Part shown: piece after piece, positions 21,148-34,191 of the stretch | How positions within the stretch are numbered: the first letter of the stretch is position 1 | Layout of the letters: each line of letters opens with the position of its first letter | Translations under genes and position numbers: made by a program | The notes under the pieces: model-generated | What the model was told of the DNA's origin: nothing | The model's input: only the letters and a program-made list of their open reading frames with translations | Database searches by the model: none | Assembly (NCBI GenBank): GCA_036429605.1 | Contig: JAVFKD010000004.1 | Location: 992,001-1,056,000, forward strand | DNA length: 64,000 nt | Reading direction: 5' to 3' | Origin: Cladobotryum mycophilum | Taxonomy: Eukaryota; Ascomycota; Sordariomycetes; Hypocreales; Hypocreaceae

Positions 21148-22606
21148 CTAAGCCATGTGTACCAGTCCGGGCTCCGCGCTTTGTGGCCTTCGCATCTGCG
21201 GCGCGCCATAGTACATCTGATTCATCGAGGGATTGGGAGGATATCCATCCGGGTCGGGATAGACATAGCTGCCCGCGTTATGTGAGGGAGATGGGACATG
21301 CGAGGGAGACTGCCATCCAACGCTGCTCATGTGAGGGCTACCACCAGCACTTCCCGGTCCGGCAGGATGTTGTTCCAGACTGGGCTCCAGAGTCGGTGGG
21401 GGTCCGTAACCGGTGGGGTGAGAGGTAGGTCGAATCCCGTTGCTATAGCTGCCACCAGATGAGGTCGATGTAGGGCTGCCCACACGAAGATGAGGTGGCA
21501 GGGTGCCGCTTTGCTGCAGGTACTGGAATTCGGCTGGGTGGCGGTTCATGCCGTTTGCGCCGGTGAGATCCATACCAGGTGACATGGACATGGCCTGATG
21601 GCCGGGCGAGGGCGTTGTGAGAGGAGAACCCTGGTTGGACATATGGTCGCCATCTGAGCGCGCCTGGGCAACGTTCTTAGATCTTGAAGCCGCCAAAGCT
21701 GCCGCGGTAGCTGCTGCCGCCTCCTCTATAGTTCCGCTGTGGTGATTTTGGTGACGAGTGAGGGTTGTTCGTCGGGTAAACGTCTTCTGGCAGTCGGCAT
21801 AAGGGCACTTGTAAGGGCGCTTGCCAGAGTGTGTTCGTCGATGTCGTGCAAGTGAACTGCTATCGCTGAAGGGCTACGAAGCTGTTAGTTGAGGGCTTTA
21901 AAGAAAAATCGCGATGTTGCAATGTACAAACCTTGGCACAAGTCTCGCAGTGATGCGGTTTCTCGCCCGTGTGGACTCGCTGGTGAACAGTGAGGGCAGA
22001 TCGCTGAATGAACTGCTTGTTGCACTTGGGGTAGTCGCAAACGTGAGGTCGGACACCAGTGTGAATGCGCTCTGTCTCCGGTTAGCATCTATACCGCCAA
22101 GCCATTGTTCATATTGACTCACCATGTCGAGCGAGATCACTTCGTCTCGCAAATCCTTTGCCGCAGGTACTGCACGGGTAAGCCTTTACGGGCGCGGGAG
22201 GTGCCTGTTGGGCCTGTTGTTGAGGCATATGTTGCATGGTCATGTTGGGTACATTGCCCATACCAGACATCTCTGGGAAACTGGACATCTGCATTGCGCC
22301 GTGCATAGAATTCTGCATCTGCATAGGAGCATGCGCATGCATGGCGGTCGGAGAGGGGTAGGCCCTTGACATGCTATGAGCCGAGTAGGAAGAGTGTTCA
22401 GACATATGAGGTGAGCCTGATCGATCCATGGGTTCTGGCTTGACGAGGGAGAGGTGGTGGTGTTGCTGGTGGTCGGCGAGACTTCCAGGCATTTGATGTT
22501 GTACGCCCTTATTATTCAGCATGTTGGTAATATCCATAACCTCAGGCGATGCTGAGGCCATGATATTATTAGGCCTCGCGCCTGTGCTCATATTATGAGA
22601 TAACAT
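21148..22606 (-). CDS. C2H2 zinc-finger transcription factor, four fingers
   Basis: Three exons: 22606-22123, 22071-21932 and 21873-21148, both introns GT-AG and both cutting through the finger array. The product is 449 aa. The N-terminal 140 residues are Met/His/Gln/Ser-rich with a short KPEPMD motif. Four tandem C2H2 fingers follow (about residues 143-260), starting CSTCGKGFARRSDLARH and joined by TGxxP-type linkers. The third (CETCAKPFSDSSSLARH) and fourth (CPYADCQKTFTRRTTLTRH) are classical. An Ala-rich helix and a long Pro/Ser/Gly/Tyr-rich C-terminus, likely an activation domain, complete it. It should bind DNA in the nucleus; target genes are unknown. The start is the first ATG in the open frame. 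The frame extends 20-odd codons further up to a stop without an ATG, so an extra 5' exon is possible. The upstream gene-free stretch of 8.7 kb suggests complex regulation. Confidence 0.9.
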
Positions 22607-24402
22607 GGCAGGCAAATGCGACTGGTAGGCGGAGTAAGCCAGCTTGACGGTTGTAAATGGGTAGGCGCCGTTTTGGCGATTCTCTCTGTATCAGAGAGAC
22701 TAGGGTCGCAGAGGTGGTAGTGGCGTCGCACGCGGTTGTCACTGCGAATTCGATGCAGGGACTGATCGCAGAGGGAGCGGCCAACTTCAGAAATGCAGGC
22801 GGGCAAAAGGAATGTCGAGGAATGTTGTTCGTCGCAAAATTGCCCCCAATGAAAACGCGCTTCAAATTGTCGACTGCTCGTAAAGGGAGAGGAAAAGTTG
22901 AGCTTTGGGTTGCGCAAACGTCTTGGCCCTTCCACGGTGAAGAGAGATGCTGTATGTAACGGTTGACGAGGAGAGAACGGTGTATAAACAAAAAGGATCG
23001 CAACTTAAAGCGCAGCAGCTAAAGTTGACTATGTGGTTTTTGCAGTTCGACACGCGAGCCTCGAATTGTTGAAGTTGAAAGGAGCACCGGTATCCGTCTT
23101 GCAGAGAGACGTTCGAGTCAGCTTACACGAAATAATGTGGCAAGCTTCGGCGAAGGGGTTGAATCGCGAGTTGGACAAGGGCTGAATCGTTGGACTGCTT
23201 ATTCAAAGAGGACCCTGCTTGTTTGAGGTCAGGCCTGGTCTTATCCGGTCAGCCACGTCGCAAAATGGTTCGTGTGAAAGCAGGTAGCGCTCAAGGTGCA
23301 GCGGGAGGGAAAGAAGGGCAGTCAAAGGTAGGAAGAGGGCAGGAGGTCCAGCTTCGGCGCAATAAGAAGAAAAATGCTTCGATGTTGTAAAGAAGATGTG
23401 AGAGAAGAACCAGTAGAATATGTTGGGGCCAAAGAGTGGTCATCCAAGTACAAGTACTGTTAAAACCAGCCGACGACGTAACTTTTTTTTTAGGGGCCCA
23501 AGCCTTTATGACAGGCGTGCGTTGGTGCAAGGGGGGCTTCTTGCCATGGGACCCCCCAGGAGGCTCTAAGAGAGAGAAAAATCTCCTGGGCCGTCGCCGG
23601 GGGGAGTGCCCTGTGCAGTCCTAGCCCCCAGTCCCCAGTCCCAGCACCGCTTCCACCGACCAGGGCCATTGAATCAAGCAAGCAAACAGGGGTCGAGTAT
23701 GGTGCAGGCAATCTCAAACGACGAAAAGGCACAAAACAAAACAAGTGTCAAAGAAAATATAGAATATGCATTACTCACGATAAGTCCAGATGCGGAAGAC
23801 GTCGCAGTGATATGATGATCTGTGCGTCCACTATGGACGGTTTGCTTTCGCGCCCTGTGCGTAGTCCAGAATGGTGAATGACGGGTAGTTAAAAGGGCGG
23901 CGGCGGAAGAGAGTTCTGAAAAGTACAAGTAGGAACACGGTAAATCGAAATCGAAATCGAATCGAAGGGGGCAGACAAGAGCCGTTATTGTTGACCTCGT
24001 GCTCGTGTGACAGATGGTATGTATGGGACGGTAGTTGTGGTGCTGGTACTGGCACTGGTGCTGGTAGATGGAAAGACGGAGAAGGTGAGGATCGCAAGTA
24101 GGTCTGGGAGGAGGGTGGTGGGAGAGAAAAAGCCGGGAACAGTTTAATATAAATGACGACTGACGGTACAAGCAGAAAGGAACGGCGATGCAGGGCTGGC
24201 TGGCTTTGACTGACTTACTTTGTCCAAAGGGAAGGGAAGGGAAGAGGAAAAGAAGGGCAGGGTATGGGTAGAGCATGGCAGGGGGTGTGAAAAGAAAGAG
24301 AATCAAAATAGCATCTTTTTGAGATTTGACTGAATGAAACGAACCTGAACCCACGGCGCGGGTGAGTGCACACACACACACACACAACGGAGTACGGAGT
24401 AC

Positions 24403-24437
24403 ATACTCTCTCTCTCTCTCTCTCTCTCCTCTCTCTG
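24403..24437. repeat. (CT)n microsatellite
   Basis: Nearly perfect CT run directly after a double TACGGAGTAC motif and a CA run. Confidence 0.9.
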
Positions 24438-25218
24438 TAAATCCAATAGGCCTTCATCCACCGGTACTTGGGTACAGAAGTACCAGTCTCGGGACTTGGG
24501 CGAGAGCCAAAGGTCTCACCCCACAGTGCATTACAGTGCATCCACCTGACAGCCCGGCGTTCATTGCAGTGGAGAGCTGCCAGGCACCACCTGCTAGGCA
24601 AGCTAGACTCTAGCGGACCACCTAAAATTCTAACGCTAGAGCTACGACGTAACATGGGTGTCAGTACCTAATGGGGTATTAGGGAAATGGGGAGGGGGTA
24701 GTACTGAGGAGGTATGTACTGCTGGTGGGTGGTGGTGCTGGTTGCTGGCCTCGATCTAAGGTTAGTGGATAATAGGTCCTCGAAAAGCTCTATTTCCTTT
24801 CCTTACCTTTACCACCACCAGAAACCTTGCTCTGAGGTGACCCTTATGCATAAGGGAGACAAGGTACTTGATGAGACCTACTATTAATATGTACCTTTCT
24901 TTGTTATACTGACGAGTTACAAGGGGGGAGGGATAAATTAACGAGAGCTTGTACTTGTAGCAAACATGGCCGTTTGCAATCAAAATGTAGGGTACTAGGC
25001 TAGGTATAACAACCTACCTCAAAGGCAACCAGCCACCGCTTTCCCTCTCCCCCATCTGTTGAAATTAGGTAACAAACGTTCTATGGGCCCCCAATTTGCA
25101 TACCAGTGGCCTAGTCACTTGAGAGCGAGAGAGGGGCATCAAAGGCACATCCGATGTTTTGTGCTATTATGTCTGCCCATGTAAATATTGCTATACTACT
25201 TGTAGGAGTAGCACGAGC

Positions 25219-25264
25219 ATCTCTCTCTCTCTCTCTTTCCTCTCTCTCTCTCTCTCTCTCTCTC
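25219..25264. repeat. (CT)n microsatellite
   Basis: CT run with one short interruption inside the gene desert. Confidence 0.9.
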
Positions 25265-26123
25265 GCTCCCTAAAAAGGGTTGGCGACCCCCATCGTATTA
25301 GCATCTTCAGGGCTCCAGCCGCGGGATACGGACGGCGGCGCCTCCGGCTTGACCTAGGTCTGACCCAGATTACTTGGAGGATGCTTAGTGCATGGTTAGC
25401 AAAATGGGTGTGACACGACGTCTGCGATGCAAATCAGACAAAGGAATCAAGCGAGTTGCAAAGATTTAATTTTTCCTACGGAGTACTCCTTTTTAGAATC
25501 AGCAGAGTGGAAGAGCGAGTAGGAAGAAAAAGAAGAAGGAAGAGAAAAGGAAAAAAAGCTCATTGATGATTGGCAGTGCATCCACTTTGTATCAAGTTCC
25601 AAGTTGTTGGTTTACTTACAAGTAGCACCTATAGTAAGAGTACTAGGTAGTACCCCCTCAATAGTACCTGTACATACGAACCCCTACATTAATTACTAGT
25701 ACCGGAGCATAATAATCGCCACCACGCTTTTTGGCCCTCTGTCAAACGGGCGGGATAACGAGCACTGGTTCCCGACAGAAAAAAACATGGCCAGGGATAG
25801 AAAGTGTGTGTGCGTGTGTGTATGCGCTGTAATATTCCCCGGTCGAGCATCTTTGGGGCCCGGCGTTTTTGGACTGGGGGTGGGAAGGGGAAAGCCAGAC
25901 GACAGCCACCAGAAGGTTCCTCAAGGAAGTAAAGTGTTCGGCGAGGTACTTGCTCTTACAGCTGTGTGCTTATGCTTGCTCGTCGTACCGATTAAAGCAA
26001 CACTGCAGCTCTAGGTTCGAGGGGTCTGGCATATGTACGGAGTAACGCATCTAGTCAAAGCCCATGCCGGTAGATCTGCACCAGAACGTCAGAGCCAGAG
26101 AGCGTCATTCCTCACTCATCCAC

Positions 26124-26155
26124 ATCCATCCATCCATCCATCCATCCATCCATCC
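26124..26155. repeat. (CATC)n microsatellite
   Basis: Eight tandem copies of the tetranucleotide CATC, with no coding context. Confidence 0.9.
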
Positions 26156-29100
26156 CCATGATGCCTTGCCTTGTCGAGTTTTACCTTGCCTCGTTGATCC
26201 CTGTAAAACGGCGTATGGAGAACGAGTGGCTGGAGTCTTGGGGGCACTTTCGGTTGCTTCAGAGCTGGCAGTTTGTCGCGCTGGCGGTCGCACTGGCAGC
26301 CCACTGGTTCGTTTCGCCATAGTCAATTCGTGCAGAGACTGGATGATGAGAAAATAAAAAAACGGCGCCAAGCATCATTATCCAAGTTGACGGTGGCGGT
26401 CCTCTGACATTCATTTCCTTGTGTGGTGCATTGTGTCGGCCCATCAATAGTGCGATCCAGAAGGTCTCGGCCTGTGCGTGACTGATAACCCACCAATTGA
26501 AGTACACTGTGGGAACACTAATACTAAAGCTTGACAGCGTAAGTTGTTGCTTGTAATTGTCGCCAGTCACGCATCAGGACCAACAATAAGGGCCTCATGT
26601 AATGATCAAAGTGATGTAATATTCTTTTTTAGGCGCCAGTTTATCGGTATCCTCGTATGTAGGCATATGTTGATACGAGATAAGATGATCATCTCGATTT
26701 GTTGGTAGCACAGAACCATTTTGCTCTGCAGGGCAGTCGCAAGTCACTGCTGTGGAGTCACTCCTTGCATGCATCCTTATGCAGTAAAGGAAGGAAGAAG
26801 TCGCTGTGAAATGCTGCTTTCCATTGTCAGTAATATTGACCACCTTCTTCTCCCCCTCCCTCCCAACAGTTACAGTCGTGTACACCCAACACGCCTACTT
26901 GTACATACTTGTATCTATTCATCCATTCAAACTCGTCACAAACCAAAAACACCATCACTTTCGCGCCAAATCGATCAAATCTCATTCGAGATGGAACAGG
27001 CATAGCGCTTCTGTGCGACGACGGTGGTCCGCGCGTGCGGGTAGACGCGCAGGCACTGTGCAGGCTACAGCCTCAACTCCCGGATCGCCATGGAAGGATA
27101 CTTGGATCGGGGGTTTCTATCCTAGCGAACGAACACGCCGTAACATCGCCGTCATTTCTACTCACCTGTTTGGATTCAGAAGGATGTTCAGTCCGTTAAA
27201 AGTGCCCGAAACCTCCTACGACAACCTTCTATCCAGTAGGCCTATTTTGTCGATATTGTGCACACCATCTTACAAAGGTGCCCGAGTTGATCCAGGCAGC
27301 GTCTCTCCGGATCCAGCTATAGTCGCGCTGACAATGACCGCTTGGTTCGAGGCTTGCATGAATGCTCCACTCGTCCTCCTCAGCCCCGTTTACCGGAAGA
27401 TTGACACAAACTTGGTGGTGGTGGTGGTGTTGTCGTCTTGGTTTTTTCTTCTCTCCCTTCCCCGTCATCGCTGTCGCCGTTACCAGCAAGGGGTACCATG
27501 ACCGAAAGGGGACCGCTTCTTGGTGGTCGCAGAGTCAGTTCCTGGTGGATGGTTGGCTGTGTGGAGAGGCCGATGGTCCATGCATGACGCCGGAAATTGT
27601 CCTAACCGCTCCTGGTAGGATTCTGGAAATTCTTTTGCATCTAGCGTCCATTTCTCTGGCTCCACCCGCCAGGCCGGATCCTTGCCACGGCCAGGATATG
27701 GACAAGGACTGCCCTAGCCAGACCCCATCAACCCATGCAGTTTCCTCCTGGGACTCCCTGTTGCCATGGTGCATGGCTCTTCTGCAGGCTTTTCTGTTCC
27801 ATTTTACCCTTGCCAGATACAGGAGCTTGGCGTTTGGCATTGTTCTCAACAACCTTCCAGAAGCCTGAGCCTGGACCACCAACTCACCAGCGGGACGCCG
27901 GCTTGGTAGTGTGGGTAGCCGTCATGCTGATGTAGTCTTCCATCCCTTGCTCCCGGCTCTGGTACCGGTATGATCAGCCTCAATACTTTTTAAGGTCCCT
28001 TCCCATACCATGATCGGCTACTGGCTTCCGCGATCCGCTGACCGTCATGGACTTGAAGTGATCATAACAACCAGACACCGCACGCCCCTTTCTTTGGTCT
28101 CATCTTACTACTATCCGCTTCGGCCCTCCTGCATGCACGTGTTGAAACGTACAACATGGTTTCCGCATCGTTTCATCTCATGGCTTGTTGCCCACGATTC
28201 TGGTCGACCAAATGGTATGGCAACTTTTCTTGGGAAGAGAGTTCCCTTCGTTCTATTTGCACGGTGCAAATGAATCTTCTAACTGAAAGCGGCGACAAAC
28301 CATTCCAGTCAATCCCACATTTTCGGCCTATCCAACGACAATAAACAAGTTCAGGACAGTTCATGTGACCAACAGTTCCCAACACCAAACTTCACCGACT
28401 TGTAACAAACTACTACAGTCTTGAGCTACTCGCATTTCTTTGAGTGCCTCAGAATAAACCCATGTCCTTTTGCTTTTTATTATTATTTATTATTTATTAT
28501 TTTATCCATCTATCAGTCTGGACAAACAACAATATGCCTCATGCGCGCATTTTGCTTGTACACGCCCCTAGCACGACTGGTTTCATCCTGCAGCTCCAGC
28601 GGCCATACCGAACCACTACGGAGGACGGAGTACAGTAGTCAATAATGCAGCCAAGTCTCGATTTGCCTATTGTTCTCCCTTCTCGACGCCTCAGTGGCTG
28701 AAACCATGTGTGGAAGCCAGCAAACTTCCGGCCCACCGTTCTGTCATTGGTCATTTTCTTTCTTCCCCCCCCCTCTCATGTATAATGCCGTTTCCGTTTA
28801 CGGGAAACTGGACAACACCATCACAGCATAGCACTGTGCAAGTTTGTCATTTTTCCGTGTCGCGGTATCCGAGAAACCTCTGCCGGCTACGAGCCTAGCT
28901 TTGTCGGCAACGGATGAAAATCTTCAGTTTTGCCGTACAAGTGTCTCCTTTTTCTAATCATGCTTTTGGTAGAACTAGGCAAATGAGACAAACATGATGC
29001 ATTACTGAACGCGCCGAGTTTCTAGAGTCGGCAAGTTGGCAGCTGGCAAAGCACATCATTGCGACGCAAGATGGATGGTTGATATCTGACAACGCCCAAC

Positions 29101-31265
29101 AGAACGCACCCATTCCCCCTCTTGCCAACCATGTCGCAAACAAACAAGATGTGCATTACCCAGTGTTCAGAAACAAAGCCACCAACATGACTTGGCAAGC
29201 CTATTTTATCAATCGTTGGTCGCCAGCGTTGAAGCTAAAAGGATTGCCCCGACTACCTAACCCATCTCATCTAGCCAGAAGCTTGTCGTCCCAAAGTACA
29301 AAGTACGCGATTGGAAAGAAGCTTGGGGCAATAGATCAGGGTCGGATCTAACAATCGTATCTGCTTGGCCAGGGCGTCGGCTGTTGCTATTGTCGATCCT
29401 ATCCGAGATTCCCTTGCATCCTTTGGAGCACGAGGACATCCGTATTCCAGCCGCTTTGGGGGTTTTTTTCTTTCTTCCCACGTACGGTGCTGGTGTAATG
29501 AATCGCTGGTAGAAACAGGGCGGACAACAAAACAACCAACGACCCCTACTCACAGACTGGGGGAGGGGAAGCAACGCGCAGTTCCCGCCGGCCACGGGAC
29601 CAGAAATTGATCAATACAATTTTACCAGGTGGAGGTGGCGTGTCCATTGATTGATACCCTATTCAAGTATGGAAATCCAAGGCAATGGGACCCAATCATG
29701 ACCAGTCATTGGCGTCCATGCGGCGCCTCTCCTCTTTGTGCTGTCTGGCGAGCCTGGGTCACCGGCAACTCCGTGCGCCCCCACGCCTCAGTCCGACGAG
29801 AGAGAGAGACATTCTTTGACATTGACGCACACGACAACTTGCAGAATGGGTTGCTTGCTACGACGTCGCGGCATGTTTCACTGCGCACTTTCCGATGCAT
29901 GCATTTGCATGATATGGAATGTATTTCGGTCTGGATAGCGGGCTGAAGAGTGTGATCAATGCAACGCGTACCTGGCGGAAGTGTCGCGGCTGCCATGAGA
30001 GAGAACACGGTCCTCCGCATTTCTCGAAACTTTGTCCTAAGCTCTCGGGTTCCTTGGCCAGCCAGCCAGCCGTTTCCCTCGTGGCAGAGACAGACGGTGC
30101 GTGCGCACTTGCAAGGAAACCGCAGGCTTTCGAGTCCGCCACAAATCTTGAAAATGATACAAGAGTGTAGACTTTTGTCTACATACTGTATGTAAACTTT
30201 TCGAACCGCCCCTGGCACAGAATGGAATGGCGGTAACCCCCATCTGGGCCCCCAAAGGACATCTGACATCATGTCACAATACGATCGACACCGCAATTGC
30301 TGCCAACTCATCATTTCAGTCATTTCCGGGATTGGGGGTCGGCTATCTCATCCAATCCAAGATTCGAATCCGACAATGTGCATGTCATCGAACCACCTGA
30401 CAATGTGCAAGGGGGAGTCGGACGAAAAGCAAATCCGCGCAAACTATCGTTTTTTTTTTCGCAAATGGGATTCATTCCAGGCCGAATGTTGATGCCTGAT
30501 TCATTTACATGTCGGCCGCCGTTTGTCTATGACTAGCCAACAGGACATGCTTGTTTGTTTGTTTGAAGGGGAGGGGGGAAACATGGGGGTTCCTTTACGA
30601 GCGACCGAGCAAGCAAGCAGACAAGCGAGTTTTCTTTGTGTTGTTGGTTCATGTCCGCTACAAGGACCCCCGCCTTGATTTCCACAAAATGAGGGGCAGG
30701 ACGAATAGGAACAGACACACCTTGATAGATTTGACAAACTGCTTTCCGCATGAGGAATAATTCCGACTTGAAAGGGAGAAATCGGTTGGTTAATGAAGTT
30801 GCATATATCAAAAACGCGTGGGGTTATTATTACGCTGCGTAAATGTCTCCGAAAAGTCACCTACCCTGTAGTATCATTGGCAAGGTTTTCTCGTCCATAT
30901 TGTTTTTGTTAGGCATTGCCATCCAACTCAAGCGGCGTAGCAGTCGCTTCGATTATCCGGATTCGTACAATCACTAACCAAAGTAAGATGGAGAAAAGTG
31001 GATTCCAATCGTTGATCATCATCAATCAAGCGCTTGTTCATTCAGCTCTGGGCTGATGAAGACGCCAAAGCTCATTGCCTCATTACAGGACCAGGACCTC
31101 TTTTGCTCGCATAACTTCCAGCTATCAACAAACAAGGACAAATGAGAATTAATAGGAAAAAAAGACAATCCCTGATGAATAGATGTTCTAGCCCAACACA
31201 TTGACCAAGTCCATAGGCATCATATTTTTTTTAAAAAAAAAGCAAGAAGAGAAAAAAAAAGTTCT

Positions 31266-33016
31266 TCACCACCGCTCCACCGTGTTCTTATCTGCAAAAG
31301 GATCGTCGTCGTCTTCCTCGTCGGTTGGTTCGGAGACTTGCCTGACGGGCGCTGGCCTGAAGACTGGTAATTGTTGCTGTTGCTGTTGTTGCCTCGGTAT
31401 CTGGCGCGGTGGCGAGGACAAGGACAGACTACCAGATTTGGAAGGCCGCGGAGGAGGCGCTTTTTTCTGCCTCGGTGAAGGAGAGTTGAGGCTCAGGCCG
31501 GAGAGATCGGGGTGTTCCGAGCGTGTTGGGGACGAGACTTTGCCGGGGACCTTTTCTGATTTTCCCTTGTCTGTGGCCACTGCTGGTTGGTTAGTAAATG
31601 AGAGAGAGAGAGACTGTGATTTGCAGGGTAGAGATGGGACTTGCTTCGATAAAGATGGGCTTGTTCGGCGAGTTCGTCGTCTGAATCGCTATCGGCGTCG
31701 ACGGACTGGTCGAGTTGCTCATAAGTCATGAGAGCGTGGACGAGCTCGTCGTTGGCGTGGAGAAGAGGTCCAAGCCATTGCTCGTGATCGACATGATGAA
31801 TCTACGTAAAGCACAAAAAAAACATGTCAGTGTCCTCGTTTTTCCCAATGCACAATTGCCAACCTGATGCTTTGATAGGGTCGCAATTCCAGCAAGGCAC
31901 AAAAGAAGGGGGGTTGAACATACGTAGCGCAAAACCCTCCTGCGGAGCTGCTTGCACGATTCGAACCTCTCTACGGCGAGGTTGTTGTGCGATATGCGCT
32001 CCTTTTCTCGATTAATGGTTTGAAGCACGTTGAGGAGATTTGTCGCCGCGAGGGAGGACTCGGCAATGACAGATTTCATCTGCTCCTTTTCGGCCTCGAG
32101 GTTGAAGGGCTTGCGCCGGCCCTTGGATTTGCTGCTGCCGCCGCCACCGCTGCCGCCGCTCTTCTTCTTGTCCTTGGAAGATGTGCCGAAAAGGGAGGTG
32201 GACGATGAGGATGCGGGGGATGGCTGATTGCGGAAGGAATCCGTCAGGGAAGGTCCCCGACTATGCGACGGTCCCGCGGCGGAAGCCCGCGGAGAGGAAG
32301 CATCCTCCTCGTCATCGTCGCCAAAGGGATTCTCTGTCTCCTTGAGGACTTTGGAGTTTTCCTGCTTGACGACGACCTTCCGCTTAGGCAGCTCCCTGTG
32401 CAAGCGCGCAATCCTCTCCAAACCCGGCTTACTCGCATACTGCGCCCAGCTGCTGAACAGCTCCCTGCACTTCTTCCTCACCTCGGGGTCCGAGAGGTCG
32501 CTCGTACCGCACACGCGCAGCCTCTCGAGCAGCGGCTCGTCGACAAAGGCGCGCTGGAACCGGGGGCCCGCATTCTGGATGAGGCCGTCAAGGATGACGA
32601 GGGCGCGGATCTGGCGGTGGGTGTTTCCGTACTTGAGCTTCTTGCGGATGGCGCGGGCGGCCTCGCTGGGGCCCGAGGACTGGAGGGTGATTACCTCGAC
32701 GAGGTCGGGGATGCCGCTGAGGTCTTCTTCTTCGTAGGATTCGGAGGTGAGGGTGTCGATGCTGACCGTGACGGCCGAGTAGGGTTTTTTCTATTGCGTC
32801 GTCGTGATTGTGTTAGCATTGAGGGGGGTAAATGTTTGTAGAGCCAAAGTGATGTCAGGGCTATAGAATAGAGGTGTAGAGGAAGAAGAAGACGATGAGG
32901 ATTCAGAGCCTTGATGGATTCTTGTCCAGATGGAGCACCGATTGAACCGGGGGCCGAGCATGGAGGGGATTCCAAAGCTTCCGGGGAGCACAGATTTGAC
33001 GTACCTGTTGAAACAT
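31266..33016 (-). CDS. LSB5: Lsb5-like VHS/GAT-domain endocytic adaptor
   Basis: Four exons: 33016-33005 (12 nt, encoding only MFQQ), 32790-31924, 31801-31645 and 31582-31266. The product is 450 aa. An N-terminal VHS domain (VTVSIDTLTSESYEEEDLSG through KKLKYGNTHRQIRALVILDGLIQN and FQRAFVDEPLLERLRVCGT) is followed by a Lys/Ser/Gly-rich linker and a GAT helical bundle (FNLEAEKEQMKSVIAESSLAA to the exon 3 part ending in AHLYR). The Pro-rich tail has PPPRPSK, six Gln and an acidic DPFAD end. Yeast Lsb5 links ubiquitin, Arf3 and the actin regulator Las17 at endocytic sites; the same role is inferred. The third intron (31644-31583) begins GCAAGT, a GC-AG intron, and ends CAGCAG, so two acceptors three bases apart both keep the frame (449 or 450 aa). 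The first intron is 214 nt. Confidence 0.93.
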
Positions 33017-34191
33017 GCCGGGCAACTGAAGCTATTCCTGTGCCCGAAGATGAAGCCCAGAAACAAAAAAGAAAGAAAGAAAGAAAGTATTCTCAATATG
33101 TCACCTCCCCCTCAAAAACTCGTATAGACCTTCTGGGATCGTTGGAGGGTTATTTCCAAAAGTCTAGGCAAGTAGTTGACTGATTCCCTCGCCCCCCCCA
33201 AGAACACCCCGCCAAGATAAATGGAGAGGTAATAGCTATCTTTTTGCTTGCCCCCTCCCTTCCAGCTGGTAACTCAGCCCCCCTCTCTCGTTGCAACGCC
33301 CGCCCTTTTCTCGAGCAGGCTGATAGAGTAATAAAATGGTCTCTCCCTAGCCGGCAATGCAATGCAAACAACGAAATATTGCTGACAGGGCAAAAGCCGA
33401 TTATGGGGAAAATGTTTCGCCACCAGCTGTGATAGCTGAAAATAGAAAGAAAAGAAAAACCCTTGATAGCCCAAAGGTTATGGAGAGCAAATGGGGGGAG
33501 TTTTTTCTCCAAATAAAAAAAGAAGGTAAACGGCATTGATTGATGGACATGGTGGCAGCAACGGAAAACACGCGGGGTCTGCCGAGAAAGCGCCAATTGG
33601 GTAGGTGGGGAAAGCGGTGGGAGGAGAGGTGACGTCGCCCAGTTGATTGGGTCGGGTCGTACGTTTGATGGAAGGGGACGGGAAAGAAAAGAGAGCCAGA
33701 GGGGGCCGTGAGGTGGGTGGTTCTTCATGCGATGAATGGATGCCATAATGTTGTATGTTTGCCCAATTTGGAGTACATTAACTATAGCATAAAGTGTGTT
33801 TAGAAGAATCACAATTCAAGATATTTCCCCCTCTTTGTCAAGTCCAAGATATGAATGAATGAATGAATGAATGAATGCTCATATACTGATATTGTATAAC
33901 TTCTCACATCTACTCGTATGAATGCTGTGTATATGTATGTATGCATGCCTTCTTGCCCAAAAAAACACCAAAACCAAAACCACGAAACTCCAGATCAAAA
34001 AACTCCCATTCATGCCAAATTCTCAATGCCCTCGTGGGTATTTCCTCCCGATCCTTGATTCAAAACTGAATCGAGTTCTAAGTTCTAGTCTTTTGCTTCA
34101 CGCCATGCCGAAAAATATAAATAGAGACCCCAAGGAATAAAACGAGAAATGAAGTGGACTGAATGGGCAACATGCCCACAGGAGTAGACGC
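33017..34191. other. Intergenic spacer
   Basis: Promoter side of Lsb5 and 3' side of the Nramp gene. It contains a GAAT tetranucleotide repeat at 33851-33877. No gene is supported. Confidence 0.6.
33851..33877. repeat. (GAAT)n microsatellite
   Basis: Six GAAT units in non-coding DNA. Confidence 0.9.

Larger units (their letters stand above)
22607..31265. other. Gene desert of 8.7 kb upstream of the C2H2 factor
   Basis: No reading frame here shows a recognisable domain or coding texture, and no tRNA, 5S rRNA or transposon was found. The strand-proximal part (22.6-25 kb) is the likely promoter and leader of the C2H2 gene. It contains long CT tracts (24403-24437, 25219-25264), a CATC repeat at 26124-26155, and clusters of the motifs TACGGAGTA (24387, 25477, 26036, 28625) and TACTTGTA/TACAAGTA (23449, 23924, 24952, 25197, 25617, 26896, 26906). 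A non-coding RNA cannot be excluded. Confidence 0.55.

Noticed and set aside
23674..24387. 237-codon minus-strand frame in the gene desert
   Set aside because: Rich in Cys/Val/Leu/Ser from CA/CT repeats; no domain and no coding texture.
26806..27501. 231-codon plus-strand frame in the gene desert
   Set aside because: Mixed low-information sequence ending in poly-Val from a GGT tract; no conserved motif.
30361..30375. TTCGAATCC-like string suggesting a tRNA T-loop
   Set aside because: No acceptor or anticodon arm can be drawn around it.
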